From assembly GCA_015058945.1 (NCBI GenBank), contig SVBF01000018.1, positions 124,001 to 188,000 of the forward strand: a DNA stretch of 64,000 nt. Direction: 5' to 3'. The position numbers and the translations under genes were made by a program. The stretch comes from Erysipelotrichaceae bacterium. Lineage in GTDB: Bacteria > Bacillota_I > Bacilli_A > RFN20 > CAG-826. Of this stretch, positions 23,803 through 32,603 are shown piece after piece; within the stretch, counting starts at the first letter, position 1; each line of letters starts with the position of its first letter. The notes beneath the pieces are model-generated. The model worked only from the letters and a program-made list of their open reading frames with translations, was not told the DNA's origin and made no database searches.

Positions 23803-25323
23803 ATGTCAACCACCTACTTCTCCTTCCTCTACGAAGTCTTGCTCTCGTTCGGCACGAACGTCGGCAACATGTTCAAGGGCAGATTCGACCTTAACGCCGA
23901 TTTCGCCAACTACCACCAAATCTACCTCGCCTACGCGGGCGGATTCGGTATCGGCGGATGGATCTTCTACGTCTTGATGATCCTGCTCGCCATCGGCATC
24001 GTCGGCTCGATCTTCGCCCTGCTCATCTATCTCATCCGCAAACTCATGCTCCGCCCCAAGACCAAGAAGGGCGAGGAAGAGAAGATGCGTCGCGAGATCG
24101 AACGGCTCAACCTCGAGCTTTACGACGCGATTCGCGAAAAAGACAAAATCCTCGGCATCAAGACCGCCGAGCGTTCCGGGCTCACCCCTGGCGTCTCCAC
24201 CGAAGGAGAAGGCGACGCCGACCTTTCCAACGCCCGCTTCCCCCGTTTGCTGCAGGTTGACATGAAATATCCGAACGGGGTCACCGTCACCGAACTCCCC
24301 GACGATGCGAAAGACATCGATTTGCCGGGCATCGTCGAGCGTTTCCGCAACTTCGCCTGCTCCCAGATGAAGCTCTATTACACCTTGGATACCTGCCGTC
24401 ACTTCTTCGCCTCCATGGGCGCAGGTAAGCTCATCATCCTCGAAGGTATCTCCGGCACCGGCAAAACCTCGCTCCCTTACTGCATGGGCCGTTTCTTCCA
24501 TAACGGCGCCAACATCTGCTCCGTCCAGCCCTCTTGGAGGGACCGCTCCGAATTGCTCGGCTATTACAACGAATTCACCCACAAGTTCACCGAGACCGAA
24601 TTCCTCCGCGCCATTTACGAAGCCACCTATCGCGACGACGTCGTCTTCGTCGTCCTCGACGAAATGAACCTCGCCCGCGTCGAATACTACTTTGCCGAAT
24701 TCCTCTCCATCATGGAAATGCCCAACACCCAAGAATGGATCATCAACCTCATCTCCGACCCGAGGGAAGACGACCCCAAGCATTTCCAAAACGGCCAGTT
24801 GCTCATCGGCCAGAACATCTTCTTCGTCGGCACTGCCAATAACGACGACTCCACCTTCACCATCACCGACAAGGTCTATGACCGCGCCATGTCGCTCTTC
24901 TTCGATAACAAAGGCCAGCCCTTCGAGGCGCCCTTCACCGAGGCGCTGCCGATGCCTTATGCCTATTTGGAGAACCTCTTTGAGCAAGCGCGCAAAGACC
25001 ATCCCATCTCCGAGGAGACCCTCGCCAAGTTCGCCCAGTTGGACGACTTCGTCATCGATCATTTCAAGCTCGCCTTCGGCAACCGTATCATGAAGCAGAT
25101 CCAGCGCTTCGTTCCCTGCTATGTCGGCTGCGGCGGCACCGAGGTCGGCGGTCTCGATTACCTCTTCAAGGTCAAGATCCTCAAGAAGTTCGAGGTCTTG
25201 AACGTCGGCTTCCTCAAAGACGAGTTGCTCCTCCTCGACGAAGAACTCACCAAACTCTTCGGCAAAGACGAGTTCCCCCTCTCCAGAGAGAAGATCCGCA
25301 CCCTCATTAAGATGAGCAAATAA
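23803..25323 (+). CDS. Membrane-anchored McrB-like AAA+ ATPase
   Basis: 506 aa. One long hydrophobic region (about 51-80) near the N-terminus is followed by a charged linker (90-110) and an AAA+ domain. Walker A is G215-ISGTGKT-222, Walker B VFVVLDE at 281-287 followed by MNLARVEYY, sensor 1 FVGTANNDDS at 341-350, and the arginine-finger block KVYDRAM near 361. The LDEMNLARVE and GTANNDDST blocks are the McrB signature. McrB proteins are normally GTP- or ATP-driven motors of restriction systems, but here there is no nuclease and the protein is membrane-bound inside a secretion operon. It probably remodels or drives export or assembly. AAGGAGG precedes the start. No DNA-binding domain is seen. 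Confidence 0.88.
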   Translation: MSTTYFSFLYEVLLSFGTNVGNMFKGRFDLNADFANYHQIYLAYAGGFGIGGWIFYVLMILLAIGIVGSIFALLIYLIRKLMLRPKTKKGEEEKMRREIERLNLELYDAIREKDKILGIKTAERSGLTPGVSTEGEGDADLSNARFPRLLQVDMKYPNGVTVTELPDDAKDIDLPGIVERFRNFACSQMKLYYTLDTCRHFFASMGAGKLIILEGISGTGKTSLPYCMGRFFHNGANICSVQPSWRDRSELLGYYNEFTHKFTETEFLRAIYEATYRDDVVFVVLDEMNLARVEYYFAEFLSIMEMPNTQEWIINLISDPREDDPKHFQNGQLLIGQNIFFVGTANNDDSTFTITDKVYDRAMSLFFDNKGQPFEAPFTEALPMPYAYLENLFEQARKDHPISEETLAKFAQLDDFVIDHFKLAFGNRIMKQIQRFVPCYVGCGGTEVGGLDYLFKVKILKKFEVLNVGFLKDELLLLDEELTKLFGKDEFPLSREKIRTLIKMSK

Positions 25324-25325
25324 CC

Positions 25326-26756
25326 ATGGCGGAACAAAAGACCAAAGAAAAAACCTTAGCCCAGGCCGGCAAAGACCTCGCCGAAGCCCTCAAAGGTCTC
25401 GCCTCGTCCTCGCCTTCTTTCGCCGCGACCAAAGACCTCGTGAAAGCCGATGGGGAGAACTATCTCCGCCAGACCGAGCGCATCGAGGTGAAGGCCTTCG
25501 ACGATTCTTTCGTCGTCGAGATGGAGGAAGGCTTCGAAGCCATCGGACGCATCATCGCAAACCCCCGCTCCTTCATCAAAGAGCAGCCCGAACTCGTCGA
25601 GGCGGGGCTTGCGAAGAAGATCTCCGCCCTAAGCGTCTCCCACCTCGCCTCCCATTCGCAGTTCGTCCGCCACGTGGACGAGAAGAAGAACGTCCACCCC
25701 GACAAGATCCTCACCATCTTCTCCGAGACCGACAACCAGATCTATGAGAACCGCTTCATCATGACCTTGATCCGCAAATGCATGGTCTTCCTGCAGGAGC
25801 GTTACACCTTCATGATCGAGCACGGCGAGACCTATGACTCCGACTTGCTCTTATTGCACACCAAGACCGAGATCGACGGCCTCACCTACACGATCGATTC
25901 CCGCATCAAGGTGTCCCAACCCTCGAGCGACGCCGGCGAAAGCAAACGCAACGAGGAATTGCTCCGCCGCATGGCGACCCTCCGTCAACGCGTCGCCTAC
26001 TTCAACCGCTCCCCCTTCATGGAGGAGATGAAAGGCGCCAAGGAAGTCTCCTCCCCGATCCACATGACCAACATGTTGCTCAAACAGCCCGATTATCATC
26101 GCGCCTATGAGCTCTGGTGCTTCCTCGACGAATACGAATCGATGGGCATCTCCTTTGACGTCACCGAGACCAACCAAAGGTTTGATCCCAATTACTTCGA
26201 CCGCATCTATAACCTGCTCACCGCGTCGCTTTTGACTCTTTCGAGCCACCGCGTCAAAGACCGCGTCCCCCATACCCCAAACAACACAGAGAAAACCACC
26301 TTCGAACCCGCGGTGATCTTCACCTTGGAGGACGAGACCTACGATAACGGCCGCTTTCTCTATAACCACTTCCCCGAGGAAAAGAAGAAACGCGAGAACC
26401 CCTTGGCCTTGACGCCAGAGGAAGCCGTCGCGGAGCAAAAGGCCCTCGAAGCCCTCATCGAGAAGCAGCGTAAGGCCAAGCCCCAAATCGAGGCCGACAT
26501 CCTCCATGACAAAGACCGCATCGTCTTGGAACTCGCGACCGCGCGAAAGAAAGCCAAAGAGGAATTGGATCAAAAGAAGAAAGAGGCCGAAGGTAACCGT
26601 AAGGCCAAAGAAGCCAAAGCCAAGAAAGAGGCCGATGAAAAGCGCCTCGCCGTCACCAAATCGGAAGCCAAGTCCGAAGAAGAAGGCGCCGAAGCCGCCC
26701 GCAAAGCGGCCATAGCCAAAGGAAAGGAAGACCGTCGCAAAGACCGCTCACGTTAA
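25326..26756 (+). CDS. DUF2357-like partner of the McrB-like ATPase
   Basis: 476 aa. The pattern ETDNQIYENRFIMTLI near residue 140 and the ~200 residues around it recall DUF2357 proteins, which accompany McrB-like ATPases in defence loci. The PD-(D/E)xK nuclease domain that usually follows DUF2357 is not visible. Instead the C-terminal ~110 residues are a highly charged coiled coil (KKEAEGNRKAKEAKAKKEADEK). It is encoded two bases after the ATPase stop, without a Shine-Dalgarno, so it depends on coupled translation. I infer that it forms a complex with the ATPase. The family call is moderate, the pairing is sure. Confidence 0.7.
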   Translation: MAEQKTKEKTLAQAGKDLAEALKGLASSSPSFAATKDLVKADGENYLRQTERIEVKAFDDSFVVEMEEGFEAIGRIIANPRSFIKEQPELVEAGLAKKISALSVSHLASHSQFVRHVDEKKNVHPDKILTIFSETDNQIYENRFIMTLIRKCMVFLQERYTFMIEHGETYDSDLLLLHTKTEIDGLTYTIDSRIKVSQPSSDAGESKRNEELLRRMATLRQRVAYFNRSPFMEEMKGAKEVSSPIHMTNMLLKQPDYHRAYELWCFLDEYESMGISFDVTETNQRFDPNYFDRIYNLLTASLLTLSSHRVKDRVPHTPNNTEKTTFEPAVIFTLEDETYDNGRFLYNHFPEEKKKRENPLALTPEEAVAEQKALEALIEKQRKAKPQIEADILHDKDRIVLELATARKKAKEELDQKKKEAEGNRKAKEAKAKKEADEKRLAVTKSEAKSEEEGAEAARKAAIAKGKEDRRKDRSR

Positions 26757-26758
26757 AC

Positions 26759-27562
26759 ATGGATAAGGGAAAGAGAAGGAAAATCATCTCCTACTCCATC
26801 GATGCCTTCTTGGGCCTCGTGATCGTTTTCCTGCTCTCCATCCAGATCCAGATGATGGCCACTTCCGGCCAAAACCATGGCGTCCCCCGCGCCTATGGCC
26901 TCTCCTTCCTCTACGTCGGCACCGATTCCATGGAAGGCGAGAAAGAGGATTCCCTTAATCGCGGCACGGGCATCATCGTCCAGCAAGCTGACGCATCCAG
27001 TCTGCATATGGGCGACATCGTGACCTTCTATGACGCGAATTTACGCGCCCCGAACACCCATCGTCTTAGCGAGGAACCCTACGTCGAAAACGGCGTCTAC
27101 CACTTCCACACGATGGGCGACAACGTCGACGCCGCGACCTACCAATATACCGGCGAATACTTCACCGACGCCGAGCTGATCGGCAAAGTCATCGGCCATA
27201 ACGATGGCCTAGGCACCTTCCTGACCTACGTCTCCCCTAGTGCCTCGGGCATGGCCCAAGCCGCGGGGAACAAAGGCGCGGCGACCTGGCTCTTCCCCCT
27301 CGTCGTCCTCCTTCCCTTAGCGGGCATCGCCGGCATCTCCATCGCCGGCACAGTCCATGAGGCGAGAAAGCAAAAGAAAGAAGACGAGGCGGAGATGAAG
27401 AAAGCCATGGAAGAAGCGGGCATCGATCTTAACGACGAAGCCGCGGTCATGCGCTTCGAAGAGAAATACCGCTTCAAGAAGGAATACCGCGAAGAACTCG
27501 AAAAAGAAAAAGCGAAGGCCAAGAAGAAGGCCTTGAAGGAACTCAGGAGGAACGAGTCATGA
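26759..27562 (+). CDS. SipW-type signal peptidase I (ER type, Ser-His)
   Basis: 267 aa. One N-terminal membrane anchor (about 11-33), then the catalytic core: nucleophile S57 in VGTDSME, H101 in APNTHRLSE in the position where ordinary bacterial SPase I has lysine, and the GDNVD motif at 120-124. A second membrane span lies near 176-198, followed by a ~65-residue charged cytoplasmic coil. The Ser-His arrangement is the hallmark of SipW, which processes TasA and related proteins in Bacillus. The operon contains several AWF/AWY substrates, supporting that role. ATGA overlap with the next gene. The long tail is unusual and may bind the ATPase complex. Confidence 0.9.
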   Translation: MDKGKRRKIISYSIDAFLGLVIVFLLSIQIQMMATSGQNHGVPRAYGLSFLYVGTDSMEGEKEDSLNRGTGIIVQQADASSLHMGDIVTFYDANLRAPNTHRLSEEPYVENGVYHFHTMGDNVDAATYQYTGEYFTDAELIGKVIGHNDGLGTFLTYVSPSASGMAQAAGNKGAATWLFPLVVLLPLAGIAGISIAGTVHEARKQKKEDEAEMKKAMEEAGIDLNDEAAVMRFEEKYRFKKEYREELEKEKAKAKKKALKELRRNES

Positions 27563-28989
27563 AGAAACGGAGTGTGTTTCCCATCATATTAGGATGCATC
27601 TTCCTCGCCTTAAGCGGCGTCGCCTTTGGCTTTGGCATCACTTTCCTCGCCCTCATCACCTTCGCCTCCGCCGAACTCGCCTATCTCCCCTATTCGCTTT
27701 ATGCGATTTCCGGCGGACTCGTCCTCATCATCATCGCTTTGCTAATCCTTATTCTTAATAAGAGAAAAGGAAAAGAAGAGGATCCGTTCCAAGGCGAATT
27801 CCTTAAGCCGCACGTTGACCTTCTCGAAACCGACGTTTTCCTCAAGACGTTAAATAAGCAACGCCGCGTCCCCGTCGGCGCGATCGGCTATCTCATCCTT
27901 TCGACTTTAAGTGAGGATGAACGCGCCGAGATCTCCGCCCGCATCAACGAGATCGTCTATCTCCGCATCCGCGATTTCTTCCCGGAGGAGAGTTCCACGC
28001 TTGGCTATGAAAAAGGCGTCTTCCGCGTTTACGCGAGCAAAGGCGACATCCGGGCCAAGATGGAAGAGGTCGCAAAGCAAACCATCGCCTCCTTCGCCCT
28101 CGATCCCACGCTGCCTGACCTCCGTCTCTTGCTCGGATTAGAAGCAAACGGGGCCGAAATGGAACCGAAGCTTCGCCTCGAGCACGCGGTCACCGCGATG
28201 GGTTATGACGCCCTCTCCCGTCTAAGCGGCGTCCTTAGCGACTACGACCCCGCGATGGAAATCGATTATCGCGGCTTGACGTTCGATCTGCAGGCCGCCT
28301 TAGACGAAAACCGCGTCGAGATTTCCTATGCGCCGCTACTCAACAAGGCGAACAAGACCTACGCCTACCGCCGCGTCCTTCGCCTCTTTGATCCGAGCCG
28401 TGGCCTCATCGAGGAAGACGAACTCCGCCGCCTCTCCGATAATATCGGCCAAGGCGACTTACTCGACCGTTACGCTTTGGAAAAGACCCTCGATGACCTC
28501 GCCCTTTGGGACGAAGGTGTCCGTCATAAACTTTCCTGCGTCTTGCTCTCCATCGGCAAATCCTCCTTCTACCGCGCCTCCTTCCTCCATGAACTCCGTC
28601 GCGCCTTCACCGAAAGGGGGTTCGACCTCGGGCGTCTTTGCCTCGCAATCAACGGCGCCGACCTCGTCTCGGACGAAGCTTATTGCGCTTCTTTCTCCAA
28701 GCGTGCCCATGCCTTGGGGATCAAGACCGCGATCGTCGGTTTCTCCTCCCGTTGCCCCCTAGTCCGCATCAACGAGATGAACCCGGACATCGTGAGCTTC
28801 GCCCCATCGTTTTTCGAACAGGACCCGCGCCTAGGCAAAGCCAAGATCGAGGTGCTCAAGAACACCGCCTTGACCATCGCCTCTGGCGGGGACGAATTCG
28901 CCACCATCCCCGACTTATATCCCGAGAAGGACGTCACCCCCGCCCTCGCCCTCGAACGGCTGCAGAATGAGGAGGAATTCCGTCGATGA
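27559..28989 (+). CDS. Membrane protein with degenerate GGDEF and EAL domains
   Basis: 476 aa. Two N-terminal membrane spans (about 5-35 and 45-70) precede a diguanylate-cyclase-like domain (about 85-195) in which no GGDEF motif is left, then an EAL-like domain (about 245-470). In the latter, FDPSRGLIEEDELRRLSDNIG and LGIKTAIVGFSS... align with EAL phosphodiesterase segments, but the EAL motif is absent (AYRRVLRLF), the first catalytic Glu block reads AINGAD, the DDFG block reads VGFSS and the lysine is missing. It cannot be an enzyme of the usual type, and may bind c-di-GMP or act structurally. AGGAGG before the start; ATGA overlaps on both sides. Confidence 0.78.
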   Translation: MKKRSVFPIILGCIFLALSGVAFGFGITFLALITFASAELAYLPYSLYAISGGLVLIIIALLILILNKRKGKEEDPFQGEFLKPHVDLLETDVFLKTLNKQRRVPVGAIGYLILSTLSEDERAEISARINEIVYLRIRDFFPEESSTLGYEKGVFRVYASKGDIRAKMEEVAKQTIASFALDPTLPDLRLLLGLEANGAEMEPKLRLEHAVTAMGYDALSRLSGVLSDYDPAMEIDYRGLTFDLQAALDENRVEISYAPLLNKANKTYAYRRVLRLFDPSRGLIEEDELRRLSDNIGQGDLLDRYALEKTLDDLALWDEGVRHKLSCVLLSIGKSSFYRASFLHELRRAFTERGFDLGRLCLAINGADLVSDEAYCASFSKRAHALGIKTAIVGFSSRCPLVRINEMNPDIVSFAPSFFEQDPRLGKAKIEVLKNTALTIASGGDEFATIPDLYPEKDVTPALALERLQNEEEFRR

Positions 28990-29714
28990 TCGCCATCATT
29001 GCCACCCATCCCGACGACCTGCTTTACATCAAAGCCAGGCTCACGCTCCTCACCGGCGAACGCGAGTTGCGCGAAGGGGTCAAGACCACCCACGGTTTCT
29101 ATGGCTCCGAGGAAGTCGTCCTTTTGTCGACCGGTCCGAGCAGCTACATGTCCGCCCTTTTGACCGACCTCATCATCAACCGTTATGACCCTGATGTCGT
29201 CTATGGCGTCGGCGATTGCTTCGCCTTATCGCCCCTCATCAAGGAAGGCGACGTCATCATCGGCTCGAAGTGCTATCTCCATGGCGTCAACCACCATGCG
29301 ACCGGCGAGCCTTATGGCGTCATCCCCGGACTCCCCGAGTCCTTCCCTTGCTCCGCTTCTCTTGGTTCTCGCGCCTTAGGCCTAGCCGGGTCTAGTGGCA
29401 TCCGCGCGTTCGCCGGCGCAATGCTTAGCGGCGAAAAAGCCATCTTCGATAAGGACGAATTCGACGAGATCCTCACCCGCCGCTACGCGGGCAAAGACCT
29501 CTATGGTTACGATAATTCCACCGCAGGTATCGCCCTCTCCTGCTATCTGCAGAAGAAATCCTTCCTCTCATTACGCGTTGTCTCCTATGTCCCGGGCATC
29601 GAGGAATCGCGGCTTCGTTATCATCGCATCGCCCTCGAATCCTTGCCAGGCGTCGGGCGTATCATCTTCGGCCTATGCGCCATGCACCAGAGCAAGAAAG
29701 GAGGCGCCAAATGA
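28986..29714 (+). CDS. Degenerate nucleoside phosphorylase/MTA-SAH nucleosidase-like protein
   Basis: 242 aa. The fold resembles the PNP/UDP phosphorylase family: LLSTGPSSYMSALLTDLIINRY...VVYGVGDCFALSPLIKEGDVIIG matches the family's 'TGxGxxxAA...GxAGGLxxxxxxGDVVI' blocks, and DNSTAGIALSCYLQKKSFLSLRVVSYVPG matches 'DMEGAAIAxVC...RxISD'. The catalytic residues are replaced (N-S-T for M-E-G, Y-V-P for S-D), so a nucleoside-binding but inactive protein is more likely than an enzyme. It starts inside the stop of the GGDEF/EAL protein (ATGA) and ends within the start of the next one (ATGA). It could sense a nucleoside or nucleotide for the operon. Confidence 0.7.
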   Translation: MIAIIATHPDDLLYIKARLTLLTGERELREGVKTTHGFYGSEEVVLLSTGPSSYMSALLTDLIINRYDPDVVYGVGDCFALSPLIKEGDVIIGSKCYLHGVNHHATGEPYGVIPGLPESFPCSASLGSRALGLAGSSGIRAFAGAMLSGEKAIFDKDEFDEILTRRYAGKDLYGYDNSTAGIALSCYLQKKSFLSLRVVSYVPGIEESRLRYHRIALESLPGVGRIIFGLCAMHQSKKGGAK

Positions 29715-32599
29715 AAAAGACCCTGACTTATCGCCCCACCGCCTTACTCGGTTTGTTCGGCTTGCTCTTCCTCACCGGCGGATGGATCTGCCTCATCCTC
29801 TTCTTCTCTGGCGCGCCGACATGGATGAAATACGTCGTCTATGGCTGCTTCGCCGTGAGCTTTGTCTTCATTCTTATTGGTCTCCTCGTCTTATTAAGCA
29901 GAAGGAAGAAAGACGCCGCCGCAAGCGCCCAGGCGATCATGAATCTCGAGGCCATGAAAAAAGGCGACCTTTCGCCTCGCCTCGTCCCTCCTTCTAGCGC
30001 ACCAGTCCAAGACATCGCTTTGGCCATCGCCTCCTTGTCAGAAGAGAGCTTTGAAAACAAGCCTCAGGAGGACGTCCTAAGCAAAGAGCGATTCGAAGAA
30101 TATCTGAAAAACACCTTATCCCTCAGCCCAAGCGTCCGTTCCTGCCTCATCCTCATCGGCCTAGATTCCCGCGGCACCCCCGAGGAATACGAAGACCTCA
30201 AGGAGAAAGTCCGCGCCGCCTACCCCTCTTTGGCCATGGGCGAAATCAAAGGCGGATTCGCCTTATTCCACCAAAACGCCTTAAGCGAGCAGGAAGAGGC
30301 GGGCAAAGCCAAGCGCTTCATCGAGGGATACGCCTCCATCAACGACCCCTCTTCCATCAAGCCGGTCGTCGCTGGGGCGAAAGCCGCCCTCGTCTTCTAT
30401 CCCGATTTCCGGATGGAGGAACTTTGGGAAGTCGCTTACGCTTCCTTCGCCGAGGCTAAGCCCATCAAAGTGGCTTCTAACGGGGAAGCGAACCTCACCC
30501 CATTCACCGCTTCCGAGCATTCCCGCAAGAACGAAATCCCCTATGAGGATTACGAGATGATGATGGCTAAGGCGGGTGACGCCAAAGACCGTAAGCAGGC
30601 GTTACGCCTCTTGCTCATCAAAACCGCGTTAGGCTTAGGCTATGACCAAGTCGGCCTCGCCTTATATGATCCAAGCCGCCTCGCCTATCGCTTGATCGAG
30701 GAAATCCATGTCGAAGGCAAAGTCCCCGCCTTCAAGACGCTTGAGGAAGAAGGCTATATCGCCGAGGATCGCCTCAACCCCTATTACGACCTCGCCTTAG
30801 GGCAAAGGCTTTATTGCGTCCAAGACGCCTTGTCCTTACCCTCACGTCCCGCGGCCATCCTCGATTCGCTCGGCCTTCGTTCCATCGCCGTCAGCGCGAT
30901 CGGCACCAAGGAGAACCGCATCGGCATCATATATCTGACTGCCGGCGCGCCTTCTGGTGAGATCGATTACCGTAAACAATTCGCCTTAAAGCGTCTCTTC
31001 TTAACGCTGCGCGAACATCTTCTCCTAGAGAAAACCATCCTGGATGCGGAAGGAAGCGCAAAGACCGAATCGCTGCTCACCGAGAACTCCGGGCGTTATT
31101 CCTATGAAATCGATCCGCGCACCCACCGTTTGCTCCACCTTTCCGCCAATCTCGCCAAGGCCTTCCCCAAGGCACGCGTCGGCCAATATTGTTTCAAGGC
31201 GTTGCTCGGTTTGAACGAGCCTTGCCACAACTGTCCTTTGGTGAACGAGGAAGGGTTCCGTAAATCCTTAGCCCCCATTGGGCCAGGACTACTCTCCTTC
31301 TCCGCCTTATCCAAGGTGCCCACCGCGACGATTTGCCTAAGCAAGCAAGAACGCGGTCTCACCCCAAGACGCCTCGACCCGAAACTTTATATCCTCAATC
31401 GTCGCGCCCTCATGGCGGACCTTGAAGGCGCCTTGCTCCAAGAGAAGGAAGGCATCGCCTTGCTCTTCCGCATCGATAACGCGGTCATGTCCGCCGGCAA
31501 GATCAAAGACGGCACCGTCGACGACGTCATGGCCTCGGTCGTGTCGCGCTTATCCATCTCCTCTCTCGACGAAGGCTTGTACCGTTATGATGACGACACT
31601 TTGGGTTACCTTTTGCCCGACGAAAGCAAAGAGGGTGCTTTTGAGGTCGCGAAGGAAGTCGCGACGGCTTTGTCGAACGCCTTGCCTTTGCAAGACGCTT
31701 CCTTCGTCCCGGAACTCAGTTATGTCATCTTCGCCTACCCGATTGAGGTGAGCTGCGTCTTCGATTTGGAATCGTTGACCCGTACCTGCATGGAAAAGGT
31801 TCCTAATCTTGGCAAGGGGCGCGTCATTCCCTTTGATGATGGCGAAGCCCCGCTGGTCTTGCCTCGCGCCTATAAAGAGGATGCGCTTAAGAAAGCGATG
31901 GCCAAGGGCACGTTCCCGCTTTGCTATAGCCTCGTGCGAGAGAATTCCTCCTTACGTCCGCGTTACGCCGAAGTCGGCGCCCTTATCAGTCTCGCCCGCG
32001 GCGAGAAGACCAACCCCGAAGAACTGCGCGCCCTCTTACCGGACGAGCGCATGGTCGCCAAACTCGAGGAAGGCGAACTGAGCAGCTTCTTCGCCTCCTT
32101 CAAAGCCAACGCGAAAGCCTTTAAGTCCTCGAGCCTCAAAGGCGTGATCCTGCGCATCGGCAAAGCGAGCCTCTTCTCCTCGACCTACATGCGCGTGTTA
32201 GGCCGCGGCATCAAGGACGCCCATATCCCGGCGGGCTACATCCACCTCGTCATCCCCTCCGCGTTTAAGGAAGAAGAGCGGGAAAAACTGCAAAATGCCC
32301 TGCAAATCCTTAAGGAAAACAAGGTCAATGTCTTGCCGATCTATGGCGAAGGTGAGAAAAGCGACCTCGCGTTGTTGAAGCAAGACGACTTGCTCCACGC
32401 CTTCCATAGTGGCCTAGCCGAAGAGGAACTTCGCGCCAGGGTGAAGAAGGCGCAGGAAGAGCGCGTGAGCCTCATCTTGCCGCGCGTCGACGAAGACGAA
32501 CAAAAGAGCTACGCCCTAGCCCTAAGCATCCCTTATGGCGAAGGTAAACTTTATGGCGAACATTTGGAGGAAAAAGACTTCTTAAAGGAAATCGCGTAA
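29711..32599 (+). CDS. Large membrane protein with degenerate GGDEF, GAF, PAS, GGDEF and EAL-like domains
   Basis: 962 aa from the ATG at 29711 (AAAGGAGG just upstream). Two membrane spans (about 8-32 and 37-60). Then a cyclase-like domain without GGDEF (about 120-260), a GAF-like domain (about 285-440), a PAS-like domain with the Cys motif EPCHNCPL (about 455-540), a second cyclase-like domain in which the catalytic site reads YRYDDDTLGY in place of GGDEF (about 565-720), and an EAL-like domain (about 725-960) lacking the usual catalytic acids. It is likely a signal-sensing scaffold, possibly partnered with the degenerate protein at 27559. Function inferred only. Confidence 0.78.
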   Translation: MKKTLTYRPTALLGLFGLLFLTGGWICLILFFSGAPTWMKYVVYGCFAVSFVFILIGLLVLLSRRKKDAAASAQAIMNLEAMKKGDLSPRLVPPSSAPVQDIALAIASLSEESFENKPQEDVLSKERFEEYLKNTLSLSPSVRSCLILIGLDSRGTPEEYEDLKEKVRAAYPSLAMGEIKGGFALFHQNALSEQEEAGKAKRFIEGYASINDPSSIKPVVAGAKAALVFYPDFRMEELWEVAYASFAEAKPIKVASNGEANLTPFTASEHSRKNEIPYEDYEMMMAKAGDAKDRKQALRLLLIKTALGLGYDQVGLALYDPSRLAYRLIEEIHVEGKVPAFKTLEEEGYIAEDRLNPYYDLALGQRLYCVQDALSLPSRPAAILDSLGLRSIAVSAIGTKENRIGIIYLTAGAPSGEIDYRKQFALKRLFLTLREHLLLEKTILDAEGSAKTESLLTENSGRYSYEIDPRTHRLLHLSANLAKAFPKARVGQYCFKALLGLNEPCHNCPLVNEEGFRKSLAPIGPGLLSFSALSKVPTATICLSKQERGLTPRRLDPKLYILNRRALMADLEGALLQEKEGIALLFRIDNAVMSAGKIKDGTVDDVMASVVSRLSISSLDEGLYRYDDDTLGYLLPDESKEGAFEVAKEVATALSNALPLQDASFVPELSYVIFAYPIEVSCVFDLESLTRTCMEKVPNLGKGRVIPFDDGEAPLVLPRAYKEDALKKAMAKGTFPLCYSLVRENSSLRPRYAEVGALISLARGEKTNPEELRALLPDERMVAKLEEGELSSFFASFKANAKAFKSSSLKGVILRIGKASLFSSTYMRVLGRGIKDAHIPAGYIHLVIPSAFKEEEREKLQNALQILKENKVNVLPIYGEGEKSDLALLKQDDLLHAFHSGLAEEELRARVKKAQEERVSLILPRVDEDEQKSYALALSIPYGEGKLYGEHLEEKDFLKEIA

Positions 32600-32603
32600 A
32601 CAA

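Noticed and set aside
23806-25062. Long antisense frame (about 418 codons) opposite the McrB-like ATPase
   Set aside because: It mirrors the codon structure of the real gene, is extremely rich in Gly/Val/Glu with no motif, and has no promoter or ribosome binding site.
25851-26573. Antisense frame opposite the DUF2357-like gene
   Set aside because: Composition is a shadow of the sense gene; no start signals or recognisable domain.
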